Positions 1 to 7,739 are shown, numbered from the stretch's first letter. The stretch: DNA of 36,974 nt from Paracoccus haematequi (GCF_900631945.1 NZ_UZWE01000041.1:1-36974), one strand, 5' to 3'. Program-made: numbers and translations. The notes: a model not told the origin generated them from the sequence alone.

Positions 1-292
1 TCGCCATGCGCTGCTGCAAGACTGATGAAAGTTTCAGCGCCTTCATTGCTCTCGCCGCAACCGTCATCCGACTCCGGTGAACGTCAACACACCCTAGTCC
101 GCTGCAATATTTTCCTCTGCCTGGGGCGGCTGTTCGACGAAACTGGCGATGAACTGGCCGGGAATGCCGCATTGTCGCTGATCGAAAGAAAGCCGGACGA
201 CAAGAACGCTGGAAAGTTGCGGCGGCAATGGTGTTGAGTATTTGGTTCTGGCCTCACGCAACGCATGCGTTTCCATCCGGCGCGGTAGTGGA
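1..292. other. stretch with no supported gene
   Basis: Nothing here reads as a recognisable protein. Short open frames exist on both strands (for example 25-237 on the plus strand), but they overlap one another, have no convincing ribosome binding site and match no family I know. The stretch may hold the promoter of the truncated acetyltransferase gene that follows, or the remains of an older gene; the sequence does not decide. Confidence 0.4.
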
Positions 293-814
293 ATGAACAC
301 GATCGAATCAATCACGGCGGACCTGCAAGGATTGAGCGTCCTGCCCGGCGACCTGATCATGGTCCACGCATCGATGAAAGCCATTGGCCCGGTTGACGGC
401 GGCGCGGCGGCGGTGGTGTCGGCCCTTCACGTCGCGGTCGGGTCTGCAGGGACCCTAATGGGTTATGCCTCATGGGACCGCTCGCCCTATGAGGAAACGC
501 TGAATGGTGCGCGGATGGACGAGGATCTGCGCCGCCAATGGCCGCTCTTCGATCCGGCCACCTCCGGCACCTATCCCGGCTTCGGCCTGCTCAACCGGTT
601 TCTACTTGATGCACCCGGCGCGCGGCGCAGCGCGCATCCCGACGCCTCCATGGTAGCGGTCGGTCCCCTTGCCGCCACGCTGACAGACCCGCACCGGCTT
701 GGGCAGGCGCTGGGCGAAGGCTCGCCGCTGGAGCGCTTCGTCGGGCATGGCGGAAAGGTCCTGCGGAGCGGCTTTTTTGCGAGGCGGAGCTTCTGGCGAA
801 AGCTGGCGCAGTAG
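293..814 (+). pseudogene. AAC(3)-family aminoglycoside N-acetyltransferase, 3'-truncated
   Basis: The first ~157 residues read as an AAC(3) aminoglycoside 3-N-acetyltransferase, the family that acetylates the 3-amino group of 2-deoxystreptamine antibiotics using acetyl-CoA. Visible marks are the N-terminal GDLIMVHASMKAIG block, the GTLMGYASWD stretch, FDPATSGTYPGFG, RRSAHPDASMVAVG, and GEGSPLERFVGHGGKVL, which in complete members is followed by a conserved region leading to the catalytic histidine. Complete members are about 260-290 residues. Here homology stops after GGKVL (about position 764), and the frame runs only ~17 unrelated residues to a stop at 814, because the DNA beyond belongs to an AbiV gene in another frame. 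The start was placed at the ATG at 293, where family similarity begins; an open frame extends to 242. The ribosome binding site is weak. The product lacks the C-terminal third and should be inactive. Confidence 0.75.
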
Positions 815-1401
815 CACGTGCCCTTTGCCTCCACCAGATCTCCCTCGAGGAATGCTCGAAGGTCAACAGCCTCGGCGCCTGGGCGGTCAGTCTGGTTCTT
901 GGGTTCGAAGTCCATGAGAAGAAGGTGCTCGCCGCCTTCAGGCGTCATACTGCCAAGAACAGATCCAACGCGTACATGCTGAAGAGCTCTGCCGCAGAAA
1001 CAGATGCGAAAGCCCGTGGTGACTGGGAGGCTGCTATGGAGGCGTTTAGGCAAACCCAGAGCGAATTTCACGATACGTCGAACCGGGCCAAGAACGCCTC
1101 GCTATACGTTGACTGGGTCGACGGGGAATTTCTCGCGCCAAGCGAACGCATCAACAACGAGATGCTGGCTGAGATCGTGGAACGAAACGCCGAGTTTCTC
1201 GGCTATGCGCAAAGCGGGTTGGAGATGCTTAGGCGACTAGAGAGCTTCTCGGATGAGATAAAGGGCCTGCTGTCAGGTTTCCTTGAACGTACGGACCGGG
1301 TCCGCGAAGAGAAGCCGGAGGATTTCATTGAAGAAATGGAGAAATTTCTATCGGGGTTTCTCGAAGAAGGTGCGAAGAGTCTGAAGGATGGACGTGCCTG
1401 A
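766..1401 (+). pseudogene. AbiV-family abortive infection protein, 5'-truncated
   Basis: Reading frame 1 across this stretch encodes AERLFCEAELLAKAGAVARA, then LHQISLEECSKV and an HEKKVLAAFRRHTAKN segment. That is the pattern of AbiV-family proteins, in which a helical ALxLxxLEExGK motif is followed by a basic DHKKK-like stretch. The remainder is helical and acidic (EEMEKFLSGFLEEGAKSL near the end). The N-terminus is missing: the frame is open from 610, but there is no ATG, GTG or TTG before the GTG at 925, which lies downstream of the core motif. Homology begins near 766, exactly where the AAC(3) homology ends. The family is named for lactococcal AbiV, which blocks phage by interfering with an early phage protein. 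The stop at 1399-1401 is two bases from the start of the PIN gene, so the two formed an operon. A shortened product from GTG 925 (158 residues) could still be made. Confidence 0.65.
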
Positions 1402-1403
1402 CG

Positions 1404-2147
1404 ATGATGATTGATACCCAAATTCTGTCGTATGCTTATAAGGGTCGGGGAATTGCAGTGAGTAGCGCACGCATTTCGTCCGTTGCAGCCCACGAATTTC
1501 TGGAGGTTTATGACCCAAATTCGACAACCCGTTTCCGTTATTACATCAAATACCAGGCCGGCCGGCATTTTGGCGCCCCGTCAATCTCGCCCGCGAATTG
1601 GAAGGGTGGCGCGGTCCAAAGGCTGGTTCTCGACTTCGGAGCTGATTACCCACAACTCATTGAATTCAATAGTAGAGCCACGGCGGCGATCATCAATGAC
1701 CGCAATGTACCTGCGTTTGGGCACATTCTGTCGTCTCTGGAAAAGCCGCTGCAGAAGAAGCTGCGGCCGCGTTTCGCATATCTGTGTGAACATATCCGAG
1801 AATGCGTCCCGCTGGTCCCGCAAACGGCGGAGATCGGCATTCAGCTTCTGTGGGATTTCGTCCAGCACAACAACGTGAAAGCCAATTTCCGCAATTCCGT
1901 AAACGATATGATGATCCTTGCGACGGCTATCTCCGGAGGTGAAAACCTGTTGACTGATGATAGCTTGCTCGCGCGCTTCGCGGCCGCCCAACAGCATGCC
2001 CCTCTACGGGAGGTCGGTGACGGGCTGATAGCGATCGACTTTGAGCGCAAAGAAGGGGTGCGGAAACGCCTCTCCAGTGAGAGCAAAGGCTATATAAATC
2101 GGGGCTGGCGCATCGCCGTGGATACTCAGCGCCGCGCACTTCCGTAG
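1404..2147 (+). CDS. PIN-domain-like protein (probable RNase, partner of AbiV)
   Basis: A 247-residue protein with the four acidic positions expected of a PIN-fold nuclease: D4 in the opening MIDTQILSY, E31 in SSVAAHEFLEVY, D168 in VNDMMILATA, and D185/D186 in LLTDDSLLARF. PIN domains cut RNA with bound Mg or Mn and are commonly toxins of toxin-antitoxin pairs, but those are usually ~130 residues. Here ~130 extra residues sit between the second and third acidic positions, and a basic C-terminal tail follows the domain. The gene begins two bases after the AbiV-family frame ends (ATGATG at 1404, with a second ATG at 1407), which implies translational coupling. GC content is lower than in the core genes. 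No named PIN subfamily was recognised. A role as effector of an abortive-infection or toxin-antitoxin pair is inferred from the domain and context only. Confidence 0.7.
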   Translation: MMIDTQILSYAYKGRGIAVSSARISSVAAHEFLEVYDPNSTTRFRYYIKYQAGRHFGAPSISPANWKGGAVQRLVLDFGADYPQLIEFNSRATAAIINDRNVPAFGHILSSLEKPLQKKLRPRFAYLCEHIRECVPLVPQTAEIGIQLLWDFVQHNNVKANFRNSVNDMMILATAISGGENLLTDDSLLARFAAAQQHAPLREVGDGLIAIDFERKEGVRKRLSSESKGYINRGWRIAVDTQRRALP

Positions 2148-2154
2148 CGGCGCT
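2128..2154 (+). terminator. hairpin over the PIN gene stop codon
   Basis: AGCGCCGC at 2128-2135 pairs perfectly with GCGGCGCT at 2147-2154 across an 11-base loop. The hairpin overlaps the last codons and stop of the PIN gene. There is no T-tract, so intrinsic termination is uncertain; it could instead protect the 3' end of the message. Confidence 0.35.
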
Positions 2155-2299
2155 CTAGTGACGGTATGTGTGGGGAAAAACGGTACGGCCTAATTTCGAC
2201 ACCACAACTCGAGAGTCGTCCAATTGCTCCCGATAGACGGCGAAATCTCAGAAAAAATTTGTTTTATGGTTTTCCTTTTAGAATCAAAAGGATAAATTT

Positions 2300-2374
2300 A
2301 TGACGGTATCTACGACGGGATTGCTTGATCCAACGGGAAAATTCGGGCCATATTTTCAATGGCTTATGCGATGA
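2300..2374 (+). CDS. possible 24-residue peptide
   Basis: An ATG at 2300, preceded by AAAGGA with about 8 bases of spacing, opens a 24-codon frame starting MTVSTTGLLD and ending in a TGA at 2372-2374. It lies in an AT-rich stretch between the PIN gene and the DUF72 gene, upstream of a strong terminator, so a short transcript ending near 2431 is plausible. I recognise no family and there is no signal peptide or membrane segment. It could be chance, or a leader or small-RNA-encoded peptide. Confidence 0.2.
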   Translation: MTVSTTGLLDPTGKFGPYFQWLMR

Positions 2375-2403
2375 ATAGACAATAGAGTGGGAATGATCCT
2401 TGG

Positions 2404-2431
2404 GTCGACCCCCTTGCGGGTCGGCTTTTTT
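2404..2431 (+). terminator. Rho-independent terminator
   Basis: CGACCC (2406-2411) pairs with GGGTCG (2418-2423) around the loop CCTTGC, the stem extends by a G-T and a G-C pair, and TTTTTT follows at 2426-2431. This is one of the few classical intrinsic terminators in the window. It lies ~260 bases beyond the PIN gene, so it ends either that operon or a separate short transcript from the AT-rich stretch 2160-2400. Confidence 0.7.
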
Positions 2432-2466
2432 GTTGCAGGATGGGGCGGCAGAATCGGGAGGCGCAT

Positions 2467-3207
2467 ATGATCCGCATCGGCATCGGCGGTTGGACCTTCG
2501 CGCCCTGGCGCGGCGGCGCCTTCTATCCCGACGACCTGCCGCAGCGGCGGGAACTGGAATATGCCAGCCACCGCCTGACCTCGATCGAGATCAACGCGAC
2601 CTATTACGGCAGCCAGAAGCCCGAGAGCTTCCAGAAATGGCATGACGAAACGCCCGAGGATTTCGTCTTCGCGCTGAAGGGGCCGCGCTTTGCCACGAAC
2701 CGCAAGGCTCTGGCCGAGGCGGGCGACAGCGTGGCGCGGTTCCTGGATTCGGGGATCACCCGGCTGGGGGCCAAGCTGGGGCCGCTGAACTGGCAGCTGG
2801 CCGAGACGAAGACGTTCGACCGCGAGGATTTCGCGGCTTTCCTGGCGCTGTTGCCCGGCAGCCATGACGGCATTCCCCTGCGCCATGCGGTCGAGGCGCG
2901 CCATGACAGCTTTGCCACCGAAGAAGCCGCCGCCCTGTGCCGCGACCGCGGCGTGGCTTTGGTCCGCGCCTTGGACAGCAAGTTTCCCGAGATTGCCGCC
3001 GACACAGCCGATTTCGGCTATTGGCGGCTGATGGGCACGACCGACCGCGCCAACGGCTATGCCGGTGCCGACCTAGACCGCTGGGCCGACATGGCGCGGC
3101 AGGCGGGCAAGAACGGCGACCTGTATCTGTACGTCATCTCGGGCGAAAAGGCCCGCAACCCGGCTGCCGCGATGGCGCTGATCGACCGTCTGAAGGACCA
3201 TCCATGA
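2467..3207 (+). CDS. DUF72 (YecE-like) protein
   Basis: This 246-residue protein belongs to the DUF72/YecE family, a TIM-barrel-like group of unknown biochemical function. Family marks are the opening IRIGIGGWTF, the SIEINATYYG segment (residues ~38-47), FVFALKGPRF (~70) and a C-terminal DLYLYVISGEKARNP. The start at 2467 is supported by CGGGAGG at 2455-2461; an in-frame ATG at 2440 has no such site. The stop overlaps the next start (ATGA at 3204-3207), so it is co-translated with the ABM-GNAT gene. Confidence 0.9.
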   Translation: MIRIGIGGWTFAPWRGGAFYPDDLPQRRELEYASHRLTSIEINATYYGSQKPESFQKWHDETPEDFVFALKGPRFATNRKALAEAGDSVARFLDSGITRLGAKLGPLNWQLAETKTFDREDFAAFLALLPGSHDGIPLRHAVEARHDSFATEEAAALCRDRGVALVRALDSKFPEIAADTADFGYWRLMGTTDRANGYAGADLDRWADMARQAGKNGDLYLYVISGEKARNPAAAMALIDRLKDHP

Positions 3208-4013
3208 CCTCTTGCGCCTGCGGCCACCATCATTCGCCCCGCCACCATCACGACACCTTAGGCGCGCCGGTGGCGATGAAGACGCCGCTGTTCGGGCTGA
3301 CCGGGCGGCTGATCTGCCGGGACGCCGCGCAGATGATGGCGGCGCTGTCGCTGCTGCCCGATCACATCCGGCTGAGCCGCGAGGAACCGGGCTGCCTGCA
3401 TTTCGACCTGTGGCAGGACGAGGATCCGATGGTCTGGCATCTGTCGGAACTGTTCGTCGATGCCGACGCCTTCGCCGCCCATGGGCAGCGCACCGAGGCC
3501 AGCGAATGGGGCCGCGAAGGCGCGGACATCGGCCGCGACTTTCACCGCCACGACGTGATCCCGGCGATCCGCCGAGAGACCCGGCACGATCTGGACGCCA
3601 TCGACGCGCTGCTGCGCGCGGCCTTCGGCGGCGACGACGAGGCGCGGCTGGTGCGCAAGCTGCGCGAGGACGGCGACCTGTCCCTGTCGCTGGTGGCCGA
3701 GGCGGCGGGCACGATCCTGGGCCATGCCGCCCTGTCGCCGCTGGAGGCCGAGGCACCGGCCTTTGCGCTGGCGCCCGTGGCGGTCACGCCCAAGGTGCAG
3801 GGCCGGGGCATCGGCGCGGCCCTGGTCCATCAGGCCGTGTCCTGGGCCGGCGCGGCCTCGGTCGTGGTGGTCGGCGCGCCGGGCTATTACGGGCCGCTGG
3901 GCTTCAAGCCTGCCGAGTTGGCCTCGCCCTATGCCGGGCTGGCGATGCAGATGATCGGCACCCTGCCCAAGGGCAGCGCCATCCGCCATGCGCCCGCTTT
4001 TGTGACGCTGTAG
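3204..4013 (+). CDS. fusion: antibiotic biosynthesis monooxygenase-like domain + GNAT acetyltransferase
   Basis: A 269-residue two-domain protein. Residues ~26-115 resemble a stand-alone ABM (antibiotic biosynthesis monooxygenase/quinol monooxygenase-like) domain, with the typical EEPGCLHFDLWQD and WHLSELFVDADAFAAH segments. Residues ~120-269 are a GNAT domain of the YhbS type, with the acetyl-CoA loop QGRGIG in VTPKVQGRGIGAALVHQAV and a GYYGPLGF motif. The first 17 residues carry a cysteine- and histidine-rich cluster (CACGHHH then HHH) that could bind metal. Both domains are in one uninterrupted frame, and the start overlaps the DUF72 stop. Substrates cannot be read from the sequence. Because the second domain starts near the HDVIPAIRRETRHD linker, the fusion looks genuine rather than a lost stop codon. 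Confidence 0.82.
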   Translation: MTSCACGHHHSPRHHHDTLGAPVAMKTPLFGLTGRLICRDAAQMMAALSLLPDHIRLSREEPGCLHFDLWQDEDPMVWHLSELFVDADAFAAHGQRTEASEWGREGADIGRDFHRHDVIPAIRRETRHDLDAIDALLRAAFGGDDEARLVRKLREDGDLSLSLVAEAAGTILGHAALSPLEAEAPAFALAPVAVTPKVQGRGIGAALVHQAVSWAGAASVVVVGAPGYYGPLGFKPAELASPYAGLAMQMIGTLPKGSAIRHAPAFVTL

Positions 4014-4079
4014 GGCCGCGCAGCCTTGCGCCCTGCCCCCGGTGGTTTACATCTGGGTGCCACCACGAAAGGATCCCCG

Positions 4080-5897
4080 ATGGCAGGACAACCGACCTTC
4101 GAAGCCCGCGAACAGGTGACGGGCAGCGACCTTGGCAACCTTCCCGCATGGGATCTGACCGACCTGTATCCGGCACCGGAGTCGGCGGAACTGACCGCGG
4201 ACATCGCCCTGCTGGAAACCGAGGCGCGCGATTTCGCCGCCCGCTATCAGGGCAAGCTGGCCGACCTGACCGCGCCCGAGATGCTGGCCTGCATCGAGGC
4301 CTATCAGCGCATCGACATCACCGCAGGGCGGATCATGTCCTATGTCGGGCTGCGCTATTACCAGAACACGCTGGACCCGGCGCGCGCCAAGCAGATGGGC
4401 GACCTGCAAGGCCGGATCACCGACATCACCACGCCGCTGGTCTTCTTCAGCCTGGAATTCAACCGCATCCCGGACCAGACCTATGAGGCGGTGTTCGCCG
4501 CCGCCGATGGTCCGGCCCGCTACAAGCCCGTCTTCGACCGGATGCGCGCCATGCGCCCGCACCAGTTGTCGGACGAACTGGAGCAGTTCCTGCACGACAC
4601 CTCGGTCGTGGGCGCCGCCGCCTGGAACCGGCTGTTCGACGAGACCACCGCCGCCCTGGAATTCGACGTGGAGGGCGAGACGCTGGGCCTGGAGGCCACG
4701 CTGAACCTGCTGACCGACCATGATCGTGGGCGCCGCGAGGCCGCGGCCCGCGCCCTGGCAGCGGTCTTTGGCAGAAACGTCAAGCTGTTCGCCCGCATCC
4801 ACAACACGCTGGCCAAGGAAAAGGCCATCGAGGACAAGTGGCGCAAGATGCCCACCCCGCAATACGGCCGCCATCTGGCCAACCATGTCGAACCCGAGGT
4901 GGTCGAGGCGCTGAAGAACGCCGTCACCGCCGCCTATCCGCGCCTGTCGCATCGCTATTACGCGCTGAAGGCGAAATGGCTGGGGCTGGACAGGTTGCAG
5001 GTCTGGGACCGCAACGCCCCCCTGCCTACCGCCTCGGACCGGGTGGTGGCCTGGGACGAGGCACGGGCAACGGTGCTGGACGCCTATGCGGGCTTCTCGC
5101 CCCGGCTGGCGGATCTGGCGCGGCCGTTCTTCGACAAGGGCTGGATCGACGCCGCCGTGACGCCGGGCAAGGCGCCTGGGGCCTTTGCCCATCCGACCGT
5201 GACCACCGTGCATCCCTATGTGATGCTGAACTATCTGGGCAAGCCGCGCGACGTGATGACCCTGGCGCACGAACTGGGCCACGGCGTCCATCAGCGGCTG
5301 GCCGCAGGCCAGGGGGAACTGCTGGCATCCACCCCGCTGACCCTGGCCGAAACCGCATCCGTGTTTGGCGAGATGCTGACCTTCCGCGCGCTGCTGGCCA
5401 GGACCACCGATCCGGCGCAGAAAAAGGCCCTGCTGGCGGGCAAGGTCGAGGACATGATCAACACGGTCGTCCGCCAGATCGCCTTCTATGATTTCGAATG
5501 CAAGCTGCACGCGGCCCGCGCCGAGGGCGAGTTGACCCCCGACGACATCAACGCGCTGTGGATGTCGGTGCAGGCCGAAAGCCTTGGCCCGATTTTCGAG
5601 TTCATGCCGGGTTACGAGACCTTCTGGACCTATGTCCCGCATTTCGTGCATTCGCCCTTCTACGTCTATGCCTATGCCTTCGGCGACGGGCTGGTGAACG
5701 CGCTTTATGCGGCCTATGAGGGCGGGCTGCCGGATTTCCAGGCGAAATATTTCGACCTGCTGGCGGCGGGCGGATCGAAGCATCACAAGGATCTGCTGGC
5801 GCCTTTCGGGCTGGATGCGTCGGACCCAAAGTTCTGGGACAAGGGGCTGGCTATGATCGAGGGCTTCATCGACGAGCTTGAGGCCTTGGAGGCCTAA
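4080..5897 (+). CDS. pepF: oligoendopeptidase F (M3 family zinc metallopeptidase)
   Basis: A 605-residue cytosolic M3-family metallopeptidase of the PepF type, which cuts short oligopeptides. The zinc site HELGH is at residues ~397-401 within MTLAHELGHGVHQ, and the third ligand lies in the following LAETASVFGEM helix (~residue 425). The N-terminal LGNLPAWDLTDLYP and C-terminal FVHSPFYVYAYAFGDGLV stretches are also typical, and the length is normal for the family. The ATG at 4080 is preceded by GAAAGGA with suitable spacing. The gene stands alone, 66 bases after the ABM-GNAT gene, and its stop codon abuts an intergenic repeat. Confidence 0.92.
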   Translation: MAGQPTFEAREQVTGSDLGNLPAWDLTDLYPAPESAELTADIALLETEARDFAARYQGKLADLTAPEMLACIEAYQRIDITAGRIMSYVGLRYYQNTLDPARAKQMGDLQGRITDITTPLVFFSLEFNRIPDQTYEAVFAAADGPARYKPVFDRMRAMRPHQLSDELEQFLHDTSVVGAAAWNRLFDETTAALEFDVEGETLGLEATLNLLTDHDRGRREAAARALAAVFGRNVKLFARIHNTLAKEKAIEDKWRKMPTPQYGRHLANHVEPEVVEALKNAVTAAYPRLSHRYYALKAKWLGLDRLQVWDRNAPLPTASDRVVAWDEARATVLDAYAGFSPRLADLARPFFDKGWIDAAVTPGKAPGAFAHPTVTTVHPYVMLNYLGKPRDVMTLAHELGHGVHQRLAAGQGELLASTPLTLAETASVFGEMLTFRALLARTTDPAQKKALLAGKVEDMINTVVRQIAFYDFECKLHAARAEGELTPDDINALWMSVQAESLGPIFEFMPGYETFWTYVPHFVHSPFYVYAYAFGDGLVNALYAAYEGGLPDFQAKYFDLLAAGGSKHHKDLLAPFGLDASDPKFWDKGLAMIEGFIDELEALEA

Positions 5898-5956
5898 GGG
5901 GGGCTGCCGCCCCCATCCGCTGCGCGGATTCCCCCGCGGATATTTTTGCACAGAAG
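5898..5956 (+). repeat. Rhodobacterales-type intergenic repeat, copy A
   Basis: Immediately after the pepF TAA comes a GC-rich palindrome (GGGGGGCTGCCGCCCCC), a second stem (ATCCGCTGCGCGGAT), and the tail CCCCCGCGGATATTT with TTGCACAGAAG. The same arrangement, TAA then GGGG-GCTGCCCC then a second stem then GGATATTT..GCACAGAAG, recurs at 27046-27105 on the minus strand, with a weaker copy at 22722-22775. The element places stem-loops at the end of pepF and may act as its terminator. Its tail abuts the start of the M19 gene. Confidence 0.65.
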
Positions 5957-7147
5957 ATGGTGGCGATGCTGAAACGGATATTTGCAGCGGTGGCGGTGCT
6001 GGTCGTGCTGGCGGCGGCGGCTTTCCTCGTCTTTGCGCCGGGCTATGTCGAGCGCGGCCTGAACCCGCTGCGGATGCCGGCCGAGGGCTGGCCCGTCAGC
6101 GCCGAGGCTCGGGCTTTGCATGATCGGCTGGTGATCGGCGACTGGCATTCCGACGCGCTGCTGTGGGACCGCGACATCCTGGACCGCGCCGACCGGGGCC
6201 ATACCGACGTGCCGCGCCTGCTGGACGGCAATGTCGCGGTGCAGGTTTTCACCACGGTTACGAAAAGCCCTCGCGGCCAGAACTATGACCAGAACAGCAC
6301 CGATGCCCCTGACAACATCACGCCGCTGTTCATCGGGCAATTGCGCCCGGTCCGGTCGTGGTTTTCCCTGCGCGAGCGCGCGCTTGTGCAGGCCGAGGCC
6401 CTCGCCCGCGCCGCCGAGGCCGCGCCCGACCGGCTGCGCCTGATCCGCACGCGGGCCGACCTGCAAGCCGTTCTTGACGCGCGGGCGGGCGGGCAGCGGG
6501 TGCTGGGCGCGGTGCTGGGGTCAGAGGGCGGGCATCCGCTGGAAGGCGAGATCGGCAACCTGGACGTGCTCTATGACGCCGGATTTCGGTTGATGGGGCT
6601 GACGCATTTCTTCGACAACGAATTGGGCGGCAGCCTGCATGGCGAAGGCGGCACCGGTGCGGGGCTTTCGGATTTCGGACGGCAGGTGGTCGAAGGCATG
6701 ATCGAACGCGGCATGGTGATCGACCTGGCCCATGCCTCGCCGCTGATGGTGCAGGACGTGCTGGCGATCCCGGATGCGCGGCCGGTCCTGTCCCATACCG
6801 GCATTCGCGGCCATTGCGGCAGCCACCGCAACCTGGACGACGAACTGGTCCGCCAGACCGCGTCCAAGGGCGGCGTGATCGGCATCGGCTTCTGGTCCGA
6901 TGTGGTCTGCGGCGGAACCCCCGCGCATATCGCGGAAAGCATCGTCGCCGCCATCGCCCTGGTGGGCGAGGATCATGTGTCGCTGGGGTCGGACTATGAC
7001 GGGTCGGTCGGGGTGCCCTTCGACGCGGCGCATCTGGCGGCGCTGACCCAGGCGCTGCTGGACCAAGGCCTGTCCGAGGCGCAGATCGCCAAGGTCATGG
7101 GCGGCAACATGATCCGCTATCTGTCCGAAACTCTGCCCGAGGGCTAG
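5957..7147 (+). CDS. membrane-anchored M19 (renal-type) dipeptidase
   Basis: A 396-residue member of the M19 membrane dipeptidase family, zinc enzymes that cleave dipeptides. Metal-site elements are visible: GDWHSDALL (HxD, ~residue 59), GSEGGHPLEG (~190), and ARPVLSHTGIRG followed by SHRNLDDE (~275-295). An N-terminal hydrophobic segment (residues ~8-27, AAVAVLVVLAAAAFLVF) would anchor the enzyme facing the periplasm or act as an uncleaved signal. The start could be 5957 or the ATG at 5966; neither has a strong ribosome binding site because the repeat tail occupies the upstream sequence. A second, shorter M19 gene without an anchor lies at 21680. rbsD begins four bases after this stop. Confidence 0.88.
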   Translation: MVAMLKRIFAAVAVLVVLAAAAFLVFAPGYVERGLNPLRMPAEGWPVSAEARALHDRLVIGDWHSDALLWDRDILDRADRGHTDVPRLLDGNVAVQVFTTVTKSPRGQNYDQNSTDAPDNITPLFIGQLRPVRSWFSLRERALVQAEALARAAEAAPDRLRLIRTRADLQAVLDARAGGQRVLGAVLGSEGGHPLEGEIGNLDVLYDAGFRLMGLTHFFDNELGGSLHGEGGTGAGLSDFGRQVVEGMIERGMVIDLAHASPLMVQDVLAIPDARPVLSHTGIRGHCGSHRNLDDELVRQTASKGGVIGIGFWSDVVCGGTPAHIAESIVAAIALVGEDHVSLGSDYDGSVGVPFDAAHLAALTQALLDQGLSEAQIAKVMGGNMIRYLSETLPEG

Positions 7148-7151
7148 AACC

Positions 7152-7535
7152 ATGAAGCGCACCGCCTTGCTGCATTCCGAACTGTCGGGCCTGATCGCCG
7201 CGATGGGCCATGGCGACCTGCTGGTGATCGGCGATGCCGGGCTGCCCGTCCCGCCGGGGGTGCGCTGCATTGATCTGGCCGTGACGCGCGGGGTGCCAGG
7301 CTTCTTCGATGTGCTGGACGCGGTGTTGGCCGAACTGGTGGTCGAACGGTCCGCCTGGGCTTCCGAGGCATCGGCGGATCTGGTCCAGGCCCTGCGCTTT
7401 CGCGCCCTGGGCAAGGCCGACATCGTCCCGCATCCGGACTTCAAGGCCCTGACCTGCGGCGCCCGCGCGGTCGTACGGACCGGAGAGTTCACGCCCTATG
7501 CCAACGTAGCGCTGTGGTCGGGTGTGGCGTTCTAA
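7152..7535 (+). CDS. rbsD: D-ribose pyranase (RbsD/FucU family)
   Basis: A 127-residue protein matching RbsD along its length: KRTALLHSELSGLIAAMGHG with the conserved histidine near residue 20, then VIGDAGLPVP, DLAVTRGVPGF, DIVPHPDFKAL, and a C-terminal RTGEFTPYANVALWSG. RbsD interconverts the pyranose forms of D-ribose before phosphorylation. It usually sits with a ribose ABC transporter and rbsK. Here no other ribose gene is nearby, and it follows the M19 dipeptidase by four bases, so it is probably co-transcribed with it. The job of an isolated pyranase in this position is unclear. Confidence 0.88.
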   Translation: MKRTALLHSELSGLIAAMGHGDLLVIGDAGLPVPPGVRCIDLAVTRGVPGFFDVLDAVLAELVVERSAWASEASADLVQALRFRALGKADIVPHPDFKALTCGARAVVRTGEFTPYANVALWSGVAF

Positions 7536-7597
7536 GCCCTGGAACCCGCTGCCAGACAACGCGTTCGGTCGCAGATCATGCAAAGGAGTGTGGACGG

Positions 7598-7735
7598 ATG
7601 CAGAAGACCTTTCTTGGCCTTGGCGCCATTCTTGCGATGATGACTCTGGCCGGATGCCAAACGGCGCAAGGCTTGGGGCGCGATGTGTCGACCGCCGGCC
7701 AGGTGATCCAGCAGGAAAGCGCCGAGGCGATGTAG
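7598..7735 (+). CDS. entericidin-like small lipoprotein
   Basis: A 45-residue protein with a hydrophobic leader and lipobox (LAGC, with the cysteine at ~residue 18), followed by QTAQGLGRDVSTAGQVIQQ. This is the entericidin A/B pattern (ecnA/ecnB-like), small cell-envelope lipoproteins. The ATG at 7598 is preceded by AAGGAG at 7583-7588, nine bases away, which decides the start over longer open frames beginning at 7514. A strong hairpin follows the stop. Confidence 0.82.
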   Translation: MQKTFLGLGAILAMMTLAGCQTAQGLGRDVSTAGQVIQQESAEAM

Positions 7736-7739
7736 AACG

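Noticed and set aside
84..384. Minus-strand open frames near the window start
   Set aside because: They overlap the coding start of the AAC(3) fragment, share no motifs with known families and have no ribosome binding site.
925..1401. A complete AbiV gene starting at GTG 925
   Set aside because: The diagnostic AbiV motifs (EAELLAKAG and SLEECSKV) lie upstream of 925 in the same frame, so this start would remove the core. The gene is better described as 5'-truncated.
2150..2470. A tRNA or tmRNA gene in the AT-rich gap
   Set aside because: No cloverleaf with a GTTCRA T-loop or CCA end could be made. The only strong structure is the terminator at 2404-2431.
4047..5951. Long open frame on the minus strand opposite pepF (634 codons), and similar ones opposite btuB (16142-18184) and lepA (11199-12878)
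   Set aside because: These are mirror frames of high-GC genes with glutamine-, histidine- and arginine-rich translations, no family motifs and no ribosome binding sites. The opposite strands encode clear full-length families.
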